From Pedobacter hiemivivus (GTDB lineage Bacteria > Bacteroidota > Bacteroidia > Sphingobacteriales > Sphingobacteriaceae): a stretch of DNA of 64,000 nucleotides. The position numbers and the translations under genes are program-made. The notes under the pieces are model-generated. The model was given only the letters and a program-made list of their open reading frames with translations. It had not been told where the DNA came from and searched no databases. The stretch covers positions 19,137 to 83,136 of the forward strand of contig NZ_SJSM01000022.1 of NCBI RefSeq assembly GCF_004331685.1, written 5' to 3'. How positions within the stretch are numbered: position 1 is the stretch's first letter; each line of letters opens with the position of its first letter. Of the stretch, positions 51,765 to 60,386 are shown piece by piece.

Positions 51765-54700
51765 TGAAAAAACTTCATGTATGTGAACCTCATGCATTTT
51801 ATTTAAGGCTCAAAACTAGAATAATAAGAACTATGAAAGTAACAATGGTTTTATTATGGATGGGGATGATGACCACTTATGCCAATACATCTGCTCAGCT
51901 TAAGATGAACATAGACCTTGTAAGAGGTAATTTACCAGAATTATTTCAGCAAATTCAAAAGCAAAGTGATTACCAGATCCTTTATAAAGACGATTTTATT
52001 AAATTAAATAAGTACGAAGAGCTAAACCTGAAACTGAACAATAAAACAGTTAAAGAGATTCTGGATAAAGCGCTAAAAGATAGCGGACTTACTTACACGA
52101 TTTCGGGTAGACAGATTGTCATCTTATCCAAAGAAAGAGCGCGGGGTGTTGTGCAAGATAGTTTGGTAACACTTCGTGGACGGGTATATGATACACACGA
52201 ACCGCCTAGTGTATTGCCCGGCGTTAGTATCAGAATAAAAGGTTCGACAACCGGAACTACGACAGATGGGGATGGTTATTTTACGATTAAAGCCAGAAAG
52301 AATGATGTTTTGGTTTTCTCCATGATCAGTTACCTAAGCTTTGAGTATACGGTTTTGAGAGCCGATAAAAGTTTGAATGTTTCTCTGAAAGAGAACATTT
52401 CTGCCTTGAATGAGATCGTCGTAGTTGGCTTATCTGAGCAGCAGAAGAAACACATTGCCAGTTCTATCGCTTCGCTGGATGTGAACTCGCAGATTGTAGG
52501 GAAACCGATTACTTCGTTATCACAAGCCCTTCAGGGTGGGGTAACGGGAATCAATGTGACACAGAACTCTGGTTTGCCCGGTGGTGATGCAGCAACGATA
52601 AAAATAAGGGGGATTAGTACGTTGGGGAACTCTAATCCGCTGGTTTTGGTGGATGGGATTCCTATGGATATGAACTATATTGATCCGGTTACGGTAGAAA
52701 GTGTTACCGTATTGAAGGACGCTGCAGCTGCTGCGATTTATGGCGCAAGGGCCGCAAATGGGGTGATTCTGGTAACGACTAAACGAGGCGTGCCGGGTAA
52801 GGTTAGAGTGGCCTATGATAGTTATTTTGGCCTGGCTTCGCCTTCTTATTTACCAAATACAGTTGATGCACCTACATATATGAATATGTATAATGAAGGG
52901 CAGTTAAATGCGGGTAAGCCTTTGTTTTATTCGGAGGAAGATATTCAGAATACCATCAATAATGTGGATCCTGTTAAATACCCAAATACAAATTGGGGGG
53001 ATCTGATCATCGACAGGTCGGCCGAAATTACCAGTCATTCTGTTTCTGTAAGTGGTGGTAACAATACGAGTAGGTTTGCCCTTAGTGGCAATTACCTTTA
53101 TCAAAAGGGAATGTTGCCAGTAAATGATGCCAATCGCATCACCATCAGGGCAAATACTTCTACTTCATTGAGTAAGAATTTCCTGGTAAACCTGGATATG
53201 CTGGCCATAAAAAGAAATACCACACAGCCAAACAGACCAAGTGGGAGTAATGGAAATAGGTTGTTGCAGGATATTTACCGTACGCCGCCAACTGTTTTAC
53301 CTAAATATCCAGAAAAGGACGGTGTGCCTACCATTTATGGAAGGTACGTGGATATTGTAAACCCACTGGCCTATGCCGAAAGAGGAGGTGTTAGAAATTT
53401 TGAAAGTGGGCAGACCAGCATCAATTTGCAACCTAAATGGGAAGTGTTTAAGAATTTTAACGTTAAAGGTCAGTTCAGTTTTAGGTTAAACAGTGATGCT
53501 ACGCGGGACGTAAGAGATGCTTATAATTTCTTCGATTATTATAATGGTCAGCTCTTACAATCCTGGACTGCCCAAAGAGATGCTGGCATGGCCAGAACAA
53601 CCTATTATTATATCGGCGGTAATGTAGATTATACATTGAAGGTTAAAGATCATTATTTGTTTGCGATGGCGGGTTATTCTCAGGAGGAAACGAATAGTGG
53701 AGAGTGGGATATATATTCGATGGTATCCGGTTATGCTAAATTAAACTATTCCTATAGGGATAAGTATCTGTTGGAAGGTACTGTTCGTACCGATGGTTCT
53801 TCCCGCTTTGGTCCGGGAAATAAGTTTGGTTTCTTTCCATCCGGCGCTGTGGGCTGGAATGTTCACAATGAGGGATTTATGAAAGGGATGAAGGCTATTA
53901 ATAATTTGAAATTAAGGGCTTCTTATGGGCAGTTGGGTAATGAAAATATAGGCTTGTATAAATATCAGACCTTAATTAGTAGTAGCAACGGGCAGGAAGC
54001 AACCTATGGGAACGCAGATGTATCCTGGGAAACGGTGAACATGTTGGATATTGGTATGGATTTATCGCTCTTTAAAAATAACAAACTCGGGTTGACCTTC
54101 GATTATTACGACAAAGTTACTGATGGGATCATTTTGAACCCACAATTGCCCTTGATTGGCGGTTTTGAAGGTGTGGTGCCGATTAACGCTGGAAAGGTTA
54201 AAAACAGGGGTCTTGAGCTGTCTTTTAATTATAATGAGCGTTTTGGACAACATGTAGATTTTTCATTCTCTCCGGGAGTTACTTATAATAAAAACACTAT
54301 TTTATCATTAAAGGGCGGACCTTATCTAACTACGACTACTATTAATGAGGAGAGCGGAAGTATCGGTAGTTTTTATGGTTACCGCACAAATGGATTGTTG
54401 CAAAGCAGTGATTATGATAACAATGGTACGCCATTGGTGCCCATGCTTAAAGATGCAAAGCCTGGGGATATTAAGTATCTTGATTTGAATAGGAATGGTA
54501 TTATTGATGCTGATGACCAAACAAATATTGGTAATCCAACCCCTGAATTGGATTATTTCGCAAATTTTAGGATTGCTTATAAAAAGATAAATCTGGAGTT
54601 TTTACTGCAGGGTACAGGGAAGAGTGATGCCCCCTTGTTAAATGAATTTGCATTTCCATTGGATATGAGTGGGAATGGTGGGGTGCCCACAGTATATTAT

Positions 54701-55018
54701 GCCAATAATTACTGGACACCGCAACGTACCGATGCCCGTTATCCACGGATCTCAACTGCGCCATCTAATAACAGGTTGTCATCTGATTTCTGGTTTCAGA
54801 ACGCGGCTTATTTAAGGGTTAAGTTTATTCAGTTAGGTTATGATCTGGATAATTCATTTGTGAAGCAGATGGGCATCAGCGCTATCCGTTTTTATGTGAA
54901 TGCCCAAAATCCAGTAACGTTCTCCTCCTTAAAAATAACTGATCCGGAAAGTCGGGGGGATGAATGGACATACGGGATTATGAAAACATACACATTTGGT
55001 TTAAACGTTCAATTTTAA
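51764..55018 (+). CDS. SusC/RagA-family TonB-linked outer-membrane receptor
   Basis: 1084 residues. Long leader with the signal helix at about 26-44 (TSAQ), STN domain about 47-122, carboxypeptidase-like domain about 137-210, plug about 218-330 (VLVDGIPMDMNYIDPVTVES, AIYGARAANGVILVTTKRG), barrel ending GLNVQF. An internal ATG at 51833 (MKVTMV) would also leave a signal peptide, but the longer leader is common in the family. SusD follows by 10 bp. Confidence 0.95.
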   Translation: MKKLHVCEPHAFYLRLKTRIIRTMKVTMVLLWMGMMTTYANTSAQLKMNIDLVRGNLPELFQQIQKQSDYQILYKDDFIKLNKYEELNLKLNNKTVKEILDKALKDSGLTYTISGRQIVILSKERARGVVQDSLVTLRGRVYDTHEPPSVLPGVSIRIKGSTTGTTTDGDGYFTIKARKNDVLVFSMISYLSFEYTVLRADKSLNVSLKENISALNEIVVVGLSEQQKKHIASSIASLDVNSQIVGKPITSLSQALQGGVTGINVTQNSGLPGGDAATIKIRGISTLGNSNPLVLVDGIPMDMNYIDPVTVESVTVLKDAAAAAIYGARAANGVILVTTKRGVPGKVRVAYDSYFGLASPSYLPNTVDAPTYMNMYNEGQLNAGKPLFYSEEDIQNTINNVDPVKYPNTNWGDLIIDRSAEITSHSVSVSGGNNTSRFALSGNYLYQKGMLPVNDANRITIRANTSTSLSKNFLVNLDMLAIKRNTTQPNRPSGSNGNRLLQDIYRTPPTVLPKYPEKDGVPTIYGRYVDIVNPLAYAERGGVRNFESGQTSINLQPKWEVFKNFNVKGQFSFRLNSDATRDVRDAYNFFDYYNGQLLQSWTAQRDAGMARTTYYYIGGNVDYTLKVKDHYLFAMAGYSQEETNSGEWDIYSMVSGYAKLNYSYRDKYLLEGTVRTDGSSRFGPGNKFGFFPSGAVGWNVHNEGFMKGMKAINNLKLRASYGQLGNENIGLYKYQTLISSSNGQEATYGNADVSWETVNMLDIGMDLSLFKNNKLGLTFDYYDKVTDGIILNPQLPLIGGFEGVVPINAGKVKNRGLELSFNYNERFGQHVDFSFSPGVTYNKNTILSLKGGPYLTTTTINEESGSIGSFYGYRTNGLLQSSDYDNNGTPLVPMLKDAKPGDIKYLDLNRNGIIDADDQTNIGNPTPELDYFANFRIAYKKINLEFLLQGTGKSDAPLLNEFAFPLDMSGNGGVPTVYYANNYWTPQRTDARYPRISTAPSNNRLSSDFWFQNAAYLRVKFIQLGYDLDNSFVKQMGISAIRFYVNAQNPVTFSSLKITDPESRGDEWTYGIMKTYTFGLNVQF

Positions 55019-55028
55019 TAGGCTACAG

Positions 55029-56615
55029 ATGAAAAAGGGATTTTATTTTATCATAGGCATGATGTTGATCACATTCACATCCTGCGAAAAGTTTCTGACA
55101 CATGATCATCCACAGAGTATTTCGGATGAAGAATTTTGGAAAACACAAACTGATGCGACAAATGCGCTAAACACAGCATATGTTGGTATACCGGATGGAG
55201 CTTCGGGTAGACAAATACTGTTTTTGTCTGCCATGGCGGATGAGAATGTTTCACGTCAGGGTGCTGCAAGAGGCGATTACGAGTCTTATGTAAAAGGATT
55301 GCAGAATGGTACTTGGGGGGTAGGATTAGGTATATGGAGAGATGATTATAAGACGATTAGACGTGCGAACCGCTTTTTAGAAAATGTAGACAATTGCTAT
55401 ATGGACGAAGAGTTGAAAACCAGGTATAAGTATGAAGCCAGAGCATTAAGGGCGTATTATCATATGGAGCTATTGTTGTTTTTTGGTGGGGTTCCATTGA
55501 TGACCAATTCTGTGGTTCCGGATGCGAGTTACCTGAAAAGGAATACCGAAAAGGAAGTTTATGATTTTGTACTGGCTGAGTTAACGGAATGCGCCGGTCA
55601 ATTGCCTAAGGAATACACCAATGCAGAGATTAAACGCATTACTTCTGGGGTATGCTGGGCACTGATTACCAGATTGGCCACTTTTTATAAGCACTATGAA
55701 GTCGCTAAAAATGCGGCAAAGGAGGTTATTAAATTGGATGTTTATGCTTTATACAAAAGTGCAAATGTAAAGAATAGCTATGCAGATTTATTTCTTTATA
55801 CAGGGGAGTTAAATAAGGAAAGGATCTTTTTTAGGGAAAATGGATGCTCGGGGGCTTGGTCAACTTTTGCGCCTCAGGGTGTAGGTGGTAAAACGGTATT
55901 GTCGCCAACTTCAGATATGATCAATAGTTATGAAACCAAACAGGGGAAAACGATTTACGAGCTGGGGCCTGATTCGTTGGCTATTTATTTAAAAGAACCG
56001 AAATACAAGAACAATAGGGATCCGAGGCTGGCAGCTTCAGTATTGTTTCCTGACCAGACTTATGCTGCGTTGGTATTGAAGCCTTTTGACCTGAATCCTG
56101 CTAATAATGATAAAATTGGTGCGCAGAATTCTACTGCGACTGGATACTGGCAGAACAAGTATCTTGATCCAAAAGATAAAACAGGGACGAAAACCCTTGA
56201 CTTTATGATCATCAGATATGCCGAGGTTTTACTGACTTATGTTGAAGCGCTTATTGAGACGGATGACTTTGCTAATCCTGATGTGGTTAAATATTTAAAC
56301 GAAATTAGAAACCGCGCCGGCATGCCAAATGTAAATGTGGCGGTGTATAACACGAAGGACAAATTACGGGAGCTGGTTAGACGTGAGCGTAGGGTGGAAC
56401 TTGCATTTGAAGGTGTAAGGTATTATGATATCAGGCGTTGGGGGATATTTGAAGAGGTGATGAATGGAGCCGTTACCGGAGCTATTGACCCGCTGACAGG
56501 TATCGCAGTGCCAGTAGAAACGCAATCGGCCAAGGCAAACAGAGATTTCTTATGGCCAATCCCACAATTAGAAATACAAGCGAATCCAGGTATTACTCAA
56601 AATCCTAATTATTAA
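55029..56615 (+). CDS. SusD/RagB-family nutrient-binding lipoprotein
   Basis: 528 residues. Lipoprotein signal ending FTSC (Cys at about 19). SusD helical repeats (YEARALRAYYHMELLLFFGG, about 137-156) and the RagB C-terminal motif (RRERRVELAFEGVRYYDIRR, about 454-473), ending in the typical PQLEIQANPGITQNPNY. It partners with the preceding SusC. A lipoprotein phosphatase/nuclease gene starts 3 bp later, so a phosphate-containing ligand is one possibility. Confidence 0.95.
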   Translation: MKKGFYFIIGMMLITFTSCEKFLTHDHPQSISDEEFWKTQTDATNALNTAYVGIPDGASGRQILFLSAMADENVSRQGAARGDYESYVKGLQNGTWGVGLGIWRDDYKTIRRANRFLENVDNCYMDEELKTRYKYEARALRAYYHMELLLFFGGVPLMTNSVVPDASYLKRNTEKEVYDFVLAELTECAGQLPKEYTNAEIKRITSGVCWALITRLATFYKHYEVAKNAAKEVIKLDVYALYKSANVKNSYADLFLYTGELNKERIFFRENGCSGAWSTFAPQGVGGKTVLSPTSDMINSYETKQGKTIYELGPDSLAIYLKEPKYKNNRDPRLAASVLFPDQTYAALVLKPFDLNPANNDKIGAQNSTATGYWQNKYLDPKDKTGTKTLDFMIIRYAEVLLTYVEALIETDDFANPDVVKYLNEIRNRAGMPNVNVAVYNTKDKLRELVRRERRVELAFEGVRYYDIRRWGIFEEVMNGAVTGAIDPLTGIAVPVETQSAKANRDFLWPIPQLEIQANPGITQNPNY

Positions 56616-56618
56616 AAT

Positions 56619-57440
56619 ATGAAGCATCTATTTATCTGTTTTATTGCCGGTACTTGTTTTCTGTTATCATCTTGTTCGGAAAAAAAGCATTTGGCTAAAC
56701 CTGGAGATAAAGATCAGGAAACAATTAAAGTCATGTCCTACAATGTTCACCACTGTAATCCCCCGGCAAAGCCTGAAGTGATAGACTTAAATGCAATTGC
56801 TGCGGTAATTAATGCGGCAAAGCCAGATTTGGTTGGGTTACAAGAGATCGATGTGAATACTATACGCTCCGGCAAAGAGATTAACCAGGCAAAGGAACTT
56901 GCGGCAAAAACCAATATGCATTATTACTTCGCTAAAGCGATTGATTACCAGGGTGGAGGATATGGTGTTGCGATTTTAAGTAAGTATGAGCTTAGTGAGG
57001 CTCAGGTTTATCCTTTAAGTTCTGATCCCTCAACAAATGCGGAGCCGCGTGTATTGGTTACGGCCAAGGTAGTTTTACCCTCAGGTAAGGTGATTCGTTT
57101 TGCAAATACACATTTGGATGCAACAAGTAATCCTACAAATAGGAGTCTGCAAATTAAGGAGATCAATGCAATTGCATTAAAGGAACGTACTCCATTTATT
57201 ATTACAGGAGATTTTAATGCGGTGCCGGGCAGCGAGGTGATTGTGGCTATGGATGAGGTTTTCACAAGGACTTGCTTCACTTGCGGACCGACGATACCTG
57301 CCAATAAACCCACTAAATGTATTGATTTTGTAGGTTATACGACAAAGAAACCAATGACGGTTCAGGCGCATCAGGTGATTTCGGCTCCTGAGGCTTCTGA
57401 TCATTTACCTGTTGTTGCTGTACTTGGGTTTAAGCCTTAA
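56619..57440 (+). CDS. Endonuclease/exonuclease/phosphatase-family lipoprotein
   Basis: 273 residues. Lipoprotein signal ending LSSC (Cys at about 19). The fold's motifs are MSYNVHHCN (about 39-47), GLQEIDVNT (Glu about 75), TGDFNAVPGS (about 195-204) and the catalytic ASDHLPVVAVL (about 258-268), so the metal and acid residues are present. Family members cleave phosphodiesters or remove phosphate from DNA, sugars, lipids or inositol. Its position behind SusCD suggests it acts on the captured ligand at the cell surface or in the periplasm. The target is unknown. Confidence 0.9.
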   Translation: MKHLFICFIAGTCFLLSSCSEKKHLAKPGDKDQETIKVMSYNVHHCNPPAKPEVIDLNAIAAVINAAKPDLVGLQEIDVNTIRSGKEINQAKELAAKTNMHYYFAKAIDYQGGGYGVAILSKYELSEAQVYPLSSDPSTNAEPRVLVTAKVVLPSGKVIRFANTHLDATSNPTNRSLQIKEINAIALKERTPFIITGDFNAVPGSEVIVAMDEVFTRTCFTCGPTIPANKPTKCIDFVGYTTKKPMTVQAHQVISAPEASDHLPVVAVLGFKP

Positions 57441-57465
57441 TTGATTAAACAAAACCGTTATTACC

Positions 57466-57498
57466 AAAAGACAGCCCTAAATGGCTGTCTTTTGTATT
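57466..57498 (+). terminator. Intrinsic terminator of the SusCD-phosphatase operon
   Basis: AAAAGACAGCC (57466-57476) pairs with GGCTGTCTTTT (57483-57493) around a 6-nt loop and is followed by a T-rich stretch. Confidence 0.8.
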
Positions 57499-57672
57499 TG
57501 TGCCACGCAATTATATTTTATTTGAGAAGACTGGAAATCTCTTAAACCTAATATTGTACGGTGATTTGCTCATAACACGGTTGAAACCGCTGTATTTGGG
57601 TTGAGGTAAAGATAATTCCATTTTAGCTTTTGAGCTTTGCTGAAATGTTGTTAAACTTTATTGAAATTAGGC

Positions 57673-58533
57673 ATGAAACAGTTTAGAGTAATACGATCTA
57701 TTACCCGAAGGGATTCTGATTCGGTAGAGCGGTATTTAAATGATATAGGTAAAATAGATCTGCTTAGTGTTGAGGATGAAATTAGTTTGGCGGCCAGGAT
57801 ACGCAATGGAGATATTGGCGCATTACAGCAGTTGGTTAAAGGTAATTTGCGTTTTGTGGTCTCGGTGGCAAAGAAATATCAGGAGCGGGGATTGAAGCTG
57901 AGTGATTTAATCAGTGAGGGCAATATTGGTCTGATCAAAGCAGCAAGCCGTTTTGACGATACCAAAGGATTTAAATTTATCTCTTTTGCAGTGTGGTGGA
58001 TTCGGCAGTCTATTTTGCTGGCTATTGCAGAGCAGAAGCGTCTGGTGCGTTTGCCGATTAACCAGGTGCTGGCTATTGAAACGATTAATAGGGCAATTAT
58101 CGAATTGGAGCAAAAGCTGGAAAGGACGCCAACAGTTGAAGAACTGGTAGCACATACTACGCTGAGTACGGATAAGATTGCTTGTTATTTAAATAGTACA
58201 GTAAGGCCTTATTCATTAGACCACATTGCTGATGAAAAGAATGGCTTTACTTTGTTAGATATCATTGGCGACAAAAGCATCCCAGGGAGTGACCACCTTA
58301 CCTTTAACACCTCTTTGCTGGTGGATCTGAATAGGTCCTTGAGTATTTTGCCCAAAAGGGAACAAAAGATATTGATGTTGTTTTATGGCATCAATGGTTA
58401 CCCGAAAACGAGTCTGGATGACATGGAGCCAATCTTTAATTTGGGGCGGGATCGGATCCGAAAGTTGAGAGATAAAGCGCATAAAACACTTAGCTTAAAA
58501 TGCTGTAATACCCTGTCAGATTACTTCAATTAG
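57673..58533 (+). CDS. RpoD-like (sigma-70 group 1/2) sigma factor, diverged paralogue
   Basis: 286 residues from the ATG at 57673 (MKQFRVIRSI), the same length as Bacteroidota RpoD; a TTG start 12 bp earlier is less likely. Region 1.2 is SVERYLNDIGKIDLL, region 2 contains DLISEGNIGLIKAASRFD and FKFISFAVWWIRQSIL, and region 3 and region 4 follow. Regions 2.3-2.4 are nearly those of the housekeeping factor, but region 4 is unusual: the helix-turn-helix reads MEPIFNLGRDRIRKLRDKAH where RpoD usually has EIGxxFxLTRERVRQIKDKA. It may use an altered -33 element or act as an alternative factor. Confidence 0.9.
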   Translation: MKQFRVIRSITRRDSDSVERYLNDIGKIDLLSVEDEISLAARIRNGDIGALQQLVKGNLRFVVSVAKKYQERGLKLSDLISEGNIGLIKAASRFDDTKGFKFISFAVWWIRQSILLAIAEQKRLVRLPINQVLAIETINRAIIELEQKLERTPTVEELVAHTTLSTDKIACYLNSTVRPYSLDHIADEKNGFTLLDIIGDKSIPGSDHLTFNTSLLVDLNRSLSILPKREQKILMLFYGINGYPKTSLDDMEPIFNLGRDRIRKLRDKAHKTLSLKCCNTLSDYFN

Positions 58534-58563
58534 GTGAAAAATGACCTTTTTGATAAAAAATCA

Positions 58564-58595
58564 TTTGGTGAAAATCCAATAATTATATACTTTAG
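58564..58595 (+). promoter_or_regulatory. Promoter of the histone H1-like gene
   Basis: TTTG at 58564-58567, a 20-nt spacer and TACTTTAG at 58588-58595. A start near 58602 would leave a leader of about 37 nt. Confidence 0.5.
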
Positions 58596-58638
58596 AGCGT
58601 TATATCATATATTTTAAAATCTTAAACGAAAGAAAAAC

Positions 58639-58815
58639 ATGGAAAAATTTTCAAAACTTAAAGAATTAATCGCTGGCGTAGAGGCTGATGCGGACAAATT
58701 TTATAATTCAGGTAACGGTGCTGCTGGTACCAGAGTACGTAAAGCAATGCAAGATTTAAAAGGCTTAGCACAAGAAATTCGTACTGAAGTAACTGAAAAA
58801 AAGAATGTAAAATAA
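58639..58815 (+). CDS. Histone H1-like small DNA-associated protein
   Basis: 58 residues (MEKFSKLKELIAGVEADADK ... TEKKNVK). It matches the short Bacteroidota proteins annotated as histone H1-like: helical, with conserved KFYNSGNGAAGTRVRKAMQDL and a basic tail. The role, probably nucleoid-associated, is assigned by family only. The gene is monocistronic between a near-consensus promoter and a 15-bp terminator stem, which suggests strong expression. Confidence 0.85.
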   Translation: MEKFSKLKELIAGVEADADKFYNSGNGAAGTRVRKAMQDLKGLAQEIRTEVTEKKNVK

Positions 58816-58832
58816 TATTCTTTGAATTATTA

Positions 58833-58870
58833 CAAGAAAGGCCCGCAGATTGTGGGCCTTTCTTGTTTTT
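58833..58870 (+). terminator. Strong intrinsic terminator
   Basis: A 15-bp stem (58833-58847 with 58851-58865, one G-T pair) with loop GAT is followed by T5. It ends 6 bp before the dinB start codon. Confidence 0.9.
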
Positions 58871-58875
58871 AGCTT

Positions 58876-59979
58876 ATGGATGATCATATAGAGAAAAGGC
58901 AATACCGTAAAATAATTCATATTGATATGGATTCATTTTATGCTTCTGTAGAGCAAAGGGACAACCCTGAGCTGCTGGGGAAGGCTATTGCTGTGGGTGG
59001 CTCTCCTGAAGGAAGAGGTGGCGTGGTGGCGACAGCAAGCTACGAAGCCCGGAAGTATGGCGTGCACTCGGCCATGTCATCTAAACAAGCGCTAAAATTA
59101 TGTCCACATCTTATCTTTGTTTACCCCAGATTTGCAGCTTATAAAGAAGTATCCAGACATATCCGTGAAATTTTTCATCGTTATACTGACTTGATACAAC
59201 CTTTATCATTAGATGAGGCTTATCTGGATGTTACAGACGATAAGCTCGGCATAGGCTCTGCAATTGATATTGCCAAAGAAATTAAACAAGCTATCAAGGA
59301 AGAACTTCAGCTAACTGCCTCGGCAGGCGTCTCGGTAAATAAGTTTGTCGCGAAAATAGCTTCTGATATGAACAAACCTGATGGCTTAACCTTTATTGGG
59401 CCGTCGAAAGTTGAAAAATTTATTGAGCAGTTGCCTGTCGAAAAATTTTATGGAGTAGGGAAGGTGACAGCGGCAAAAATGAAATTGAGGGGATTGCATT
59501 ATGGTGCGGATTTAAAAAGGTTATCCGAAACGGAATTGGCCAATCTGTTTGGGAAAAGTGGACTGTTCTTTTACAAGATTGTAAGGGGAATCGATAACAG
59601 GCCTGTTGAGCCTAATCAGGAAACTAAATCGGTTGGTGCCGAAGATACCTTTTCCTATGATTTAACTGAATTGGCCGAAATGAACGGCGAATTGGAAAAG
59701 ATTAGCCAATTGGTATTCAACCGAATTAAACTATATCATTTGTCTGGCCGGACGGTAACAGTGAAAGTTAAGTTTAGTGATTTTAAGCAAATCACACGAA
59801 GTAAATCCTTTGCAGAAGGAGTGACGACTTTTGAGTCGATTTTTGATATTTCGAAGAGCTTATTGGCGGCTATAGATTTTACAGATAGGCGGGTGAGATT
59901 GCTTGGTATTTCTATCTCGAATTTTGAAAATTCGTCAGGAAATGAGAGAGATATTTACCAACCGCGGTTGTTTCCCTGA
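58876..59979 (+). CDS. dinB: DNA polymerase IV (Y-family)
   Basis: 367 residues. Catalytic motifs are HIDMDSFYASVEQ (Asp about 17) and SLDEAYLDVT (Asp-Glu about 113-114). Thumb helix-hairpin-helix (FYGVGKVTAAKMKLRGL, about 192-208) and little-finger domains follow. The C-terminus carries a beta-clamp-binding motif (QPRLFP). It performs error-prone bypass of DNA lesions. No LexA-like operator is seen upstream; the gene begins directly after a terminator. Confidence 0.96.
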   Translation: MDDHIEKRQYRKIIHIDMDSFYASVEQRDNPELLGKAIAVGGSPEGRGGVVATASYEARKYGVHSAMSSKQALKLCPHLIFVYPRFAAYKEVSRHIREIFHRYTDLIQPLSLDEAYLDVTDDKLGIGSAIDIAKEIKQAIKEELQLTASAGVSVNKFVAKIASDMNKPDGLTFIGPSKVEKFIEQLPVEKFYGVGKVTAAKMKLRGLHYGADLKRLSETELANLFGKSGLFFYKIVRGIDNRPVEPNQETKSVGAEDTFSYDLTELAEMNGELEKISQLVFNRIKLYHLSGRTVTVKVKFSDFKQITRSKSFAEGVTTFESIFDISKSLLAAIDFTDRRVRLLGISISNFENSSGNERDIYQPRLFP

Positions 59980-59999
59980 GCTTATAATTTATTTTAACT

Positions 60000-60007
60000 T
60001 ACCTTTG
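60000..60007 (+). promoter_or_regulatory. TAnnTTTG box upstream of small unknown gene
   Basis: TACCTTTG is a perfect -7 box 18 bp before the ATG at 60026. No TTTG element at the standard distance. Confidence 0.35.
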
Positions 60008-60025
60008 TAACCTAGAGATAAGATT

Positions 60026-60259
60026 ATGGGGCTGCCAATGCGTATTACATATAAGGATACAGACTATATTTATGAGATATTAAATAGTTCTGCTATCAAT
60101 AAGGAGACAACCGAGCTTCACATCAATTTTGATGGACAGGATATTGTTCTGGTGAAGGATGAGAAAAATGTGTGGGTTCAGAATGGTGGAGAGTTTAAAG
60201 TTGAGCCAGAGCTTGCCCAAGCGCTGGGAAGGTCTGTATCTCTGAGATTTAGAATGTAG
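60026..60259 (+). CDS. Small conserved-looking hypothetical protein
   Basis: 77 residues, beta-rich and acidic, with no signal peptide (MGLPMRITYKDTDYIYEILN; then IVLVKDEKNVWVQNGG; ending SVSLRFRM). No family is recognised. It starts 46 bp after dinB and has its own -7 box. Codon use looks like its neighbours. Confidence 0.65.
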   Translation: MGLPMRITYKDTDYIYEILNSSAINKETTELHINFDGQDIVLVKDEKNVWVQNGGEFKVEPELAQALGRSVSLRFRM

Positions 60260-60333
60260 TTTAATGAAATTAAGTTAGTGTTAAATAATACATTTTTTTT
60301 ATAAATTCGACAAAATACCCTAAATTGTATAAG

Positions 60334-60363
60334 GTTACCTGACAAGGTAACAAGTCGTTTTTT
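60334..60363 (+). terminator. Possible terminator or attenuator hairpin
   Basis: GTTACCT (60334-60340) pairs with AGGTAAC (60345-60351) around GACA, followed after AAGTCG by T6 (60358-60363). It lies 24 bp before the next start codon, so it may act in that gene's leader. Confidence 0.4.
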
Positions 60364-60386
60364 AGAAATCAGATTATTTAAACACT

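Noticed and set aside
57661..57672. TTG start of the RpoD-like sigma factor
   Set aside because: The ATG at 57673 gives the family's normal N-terminus and length.
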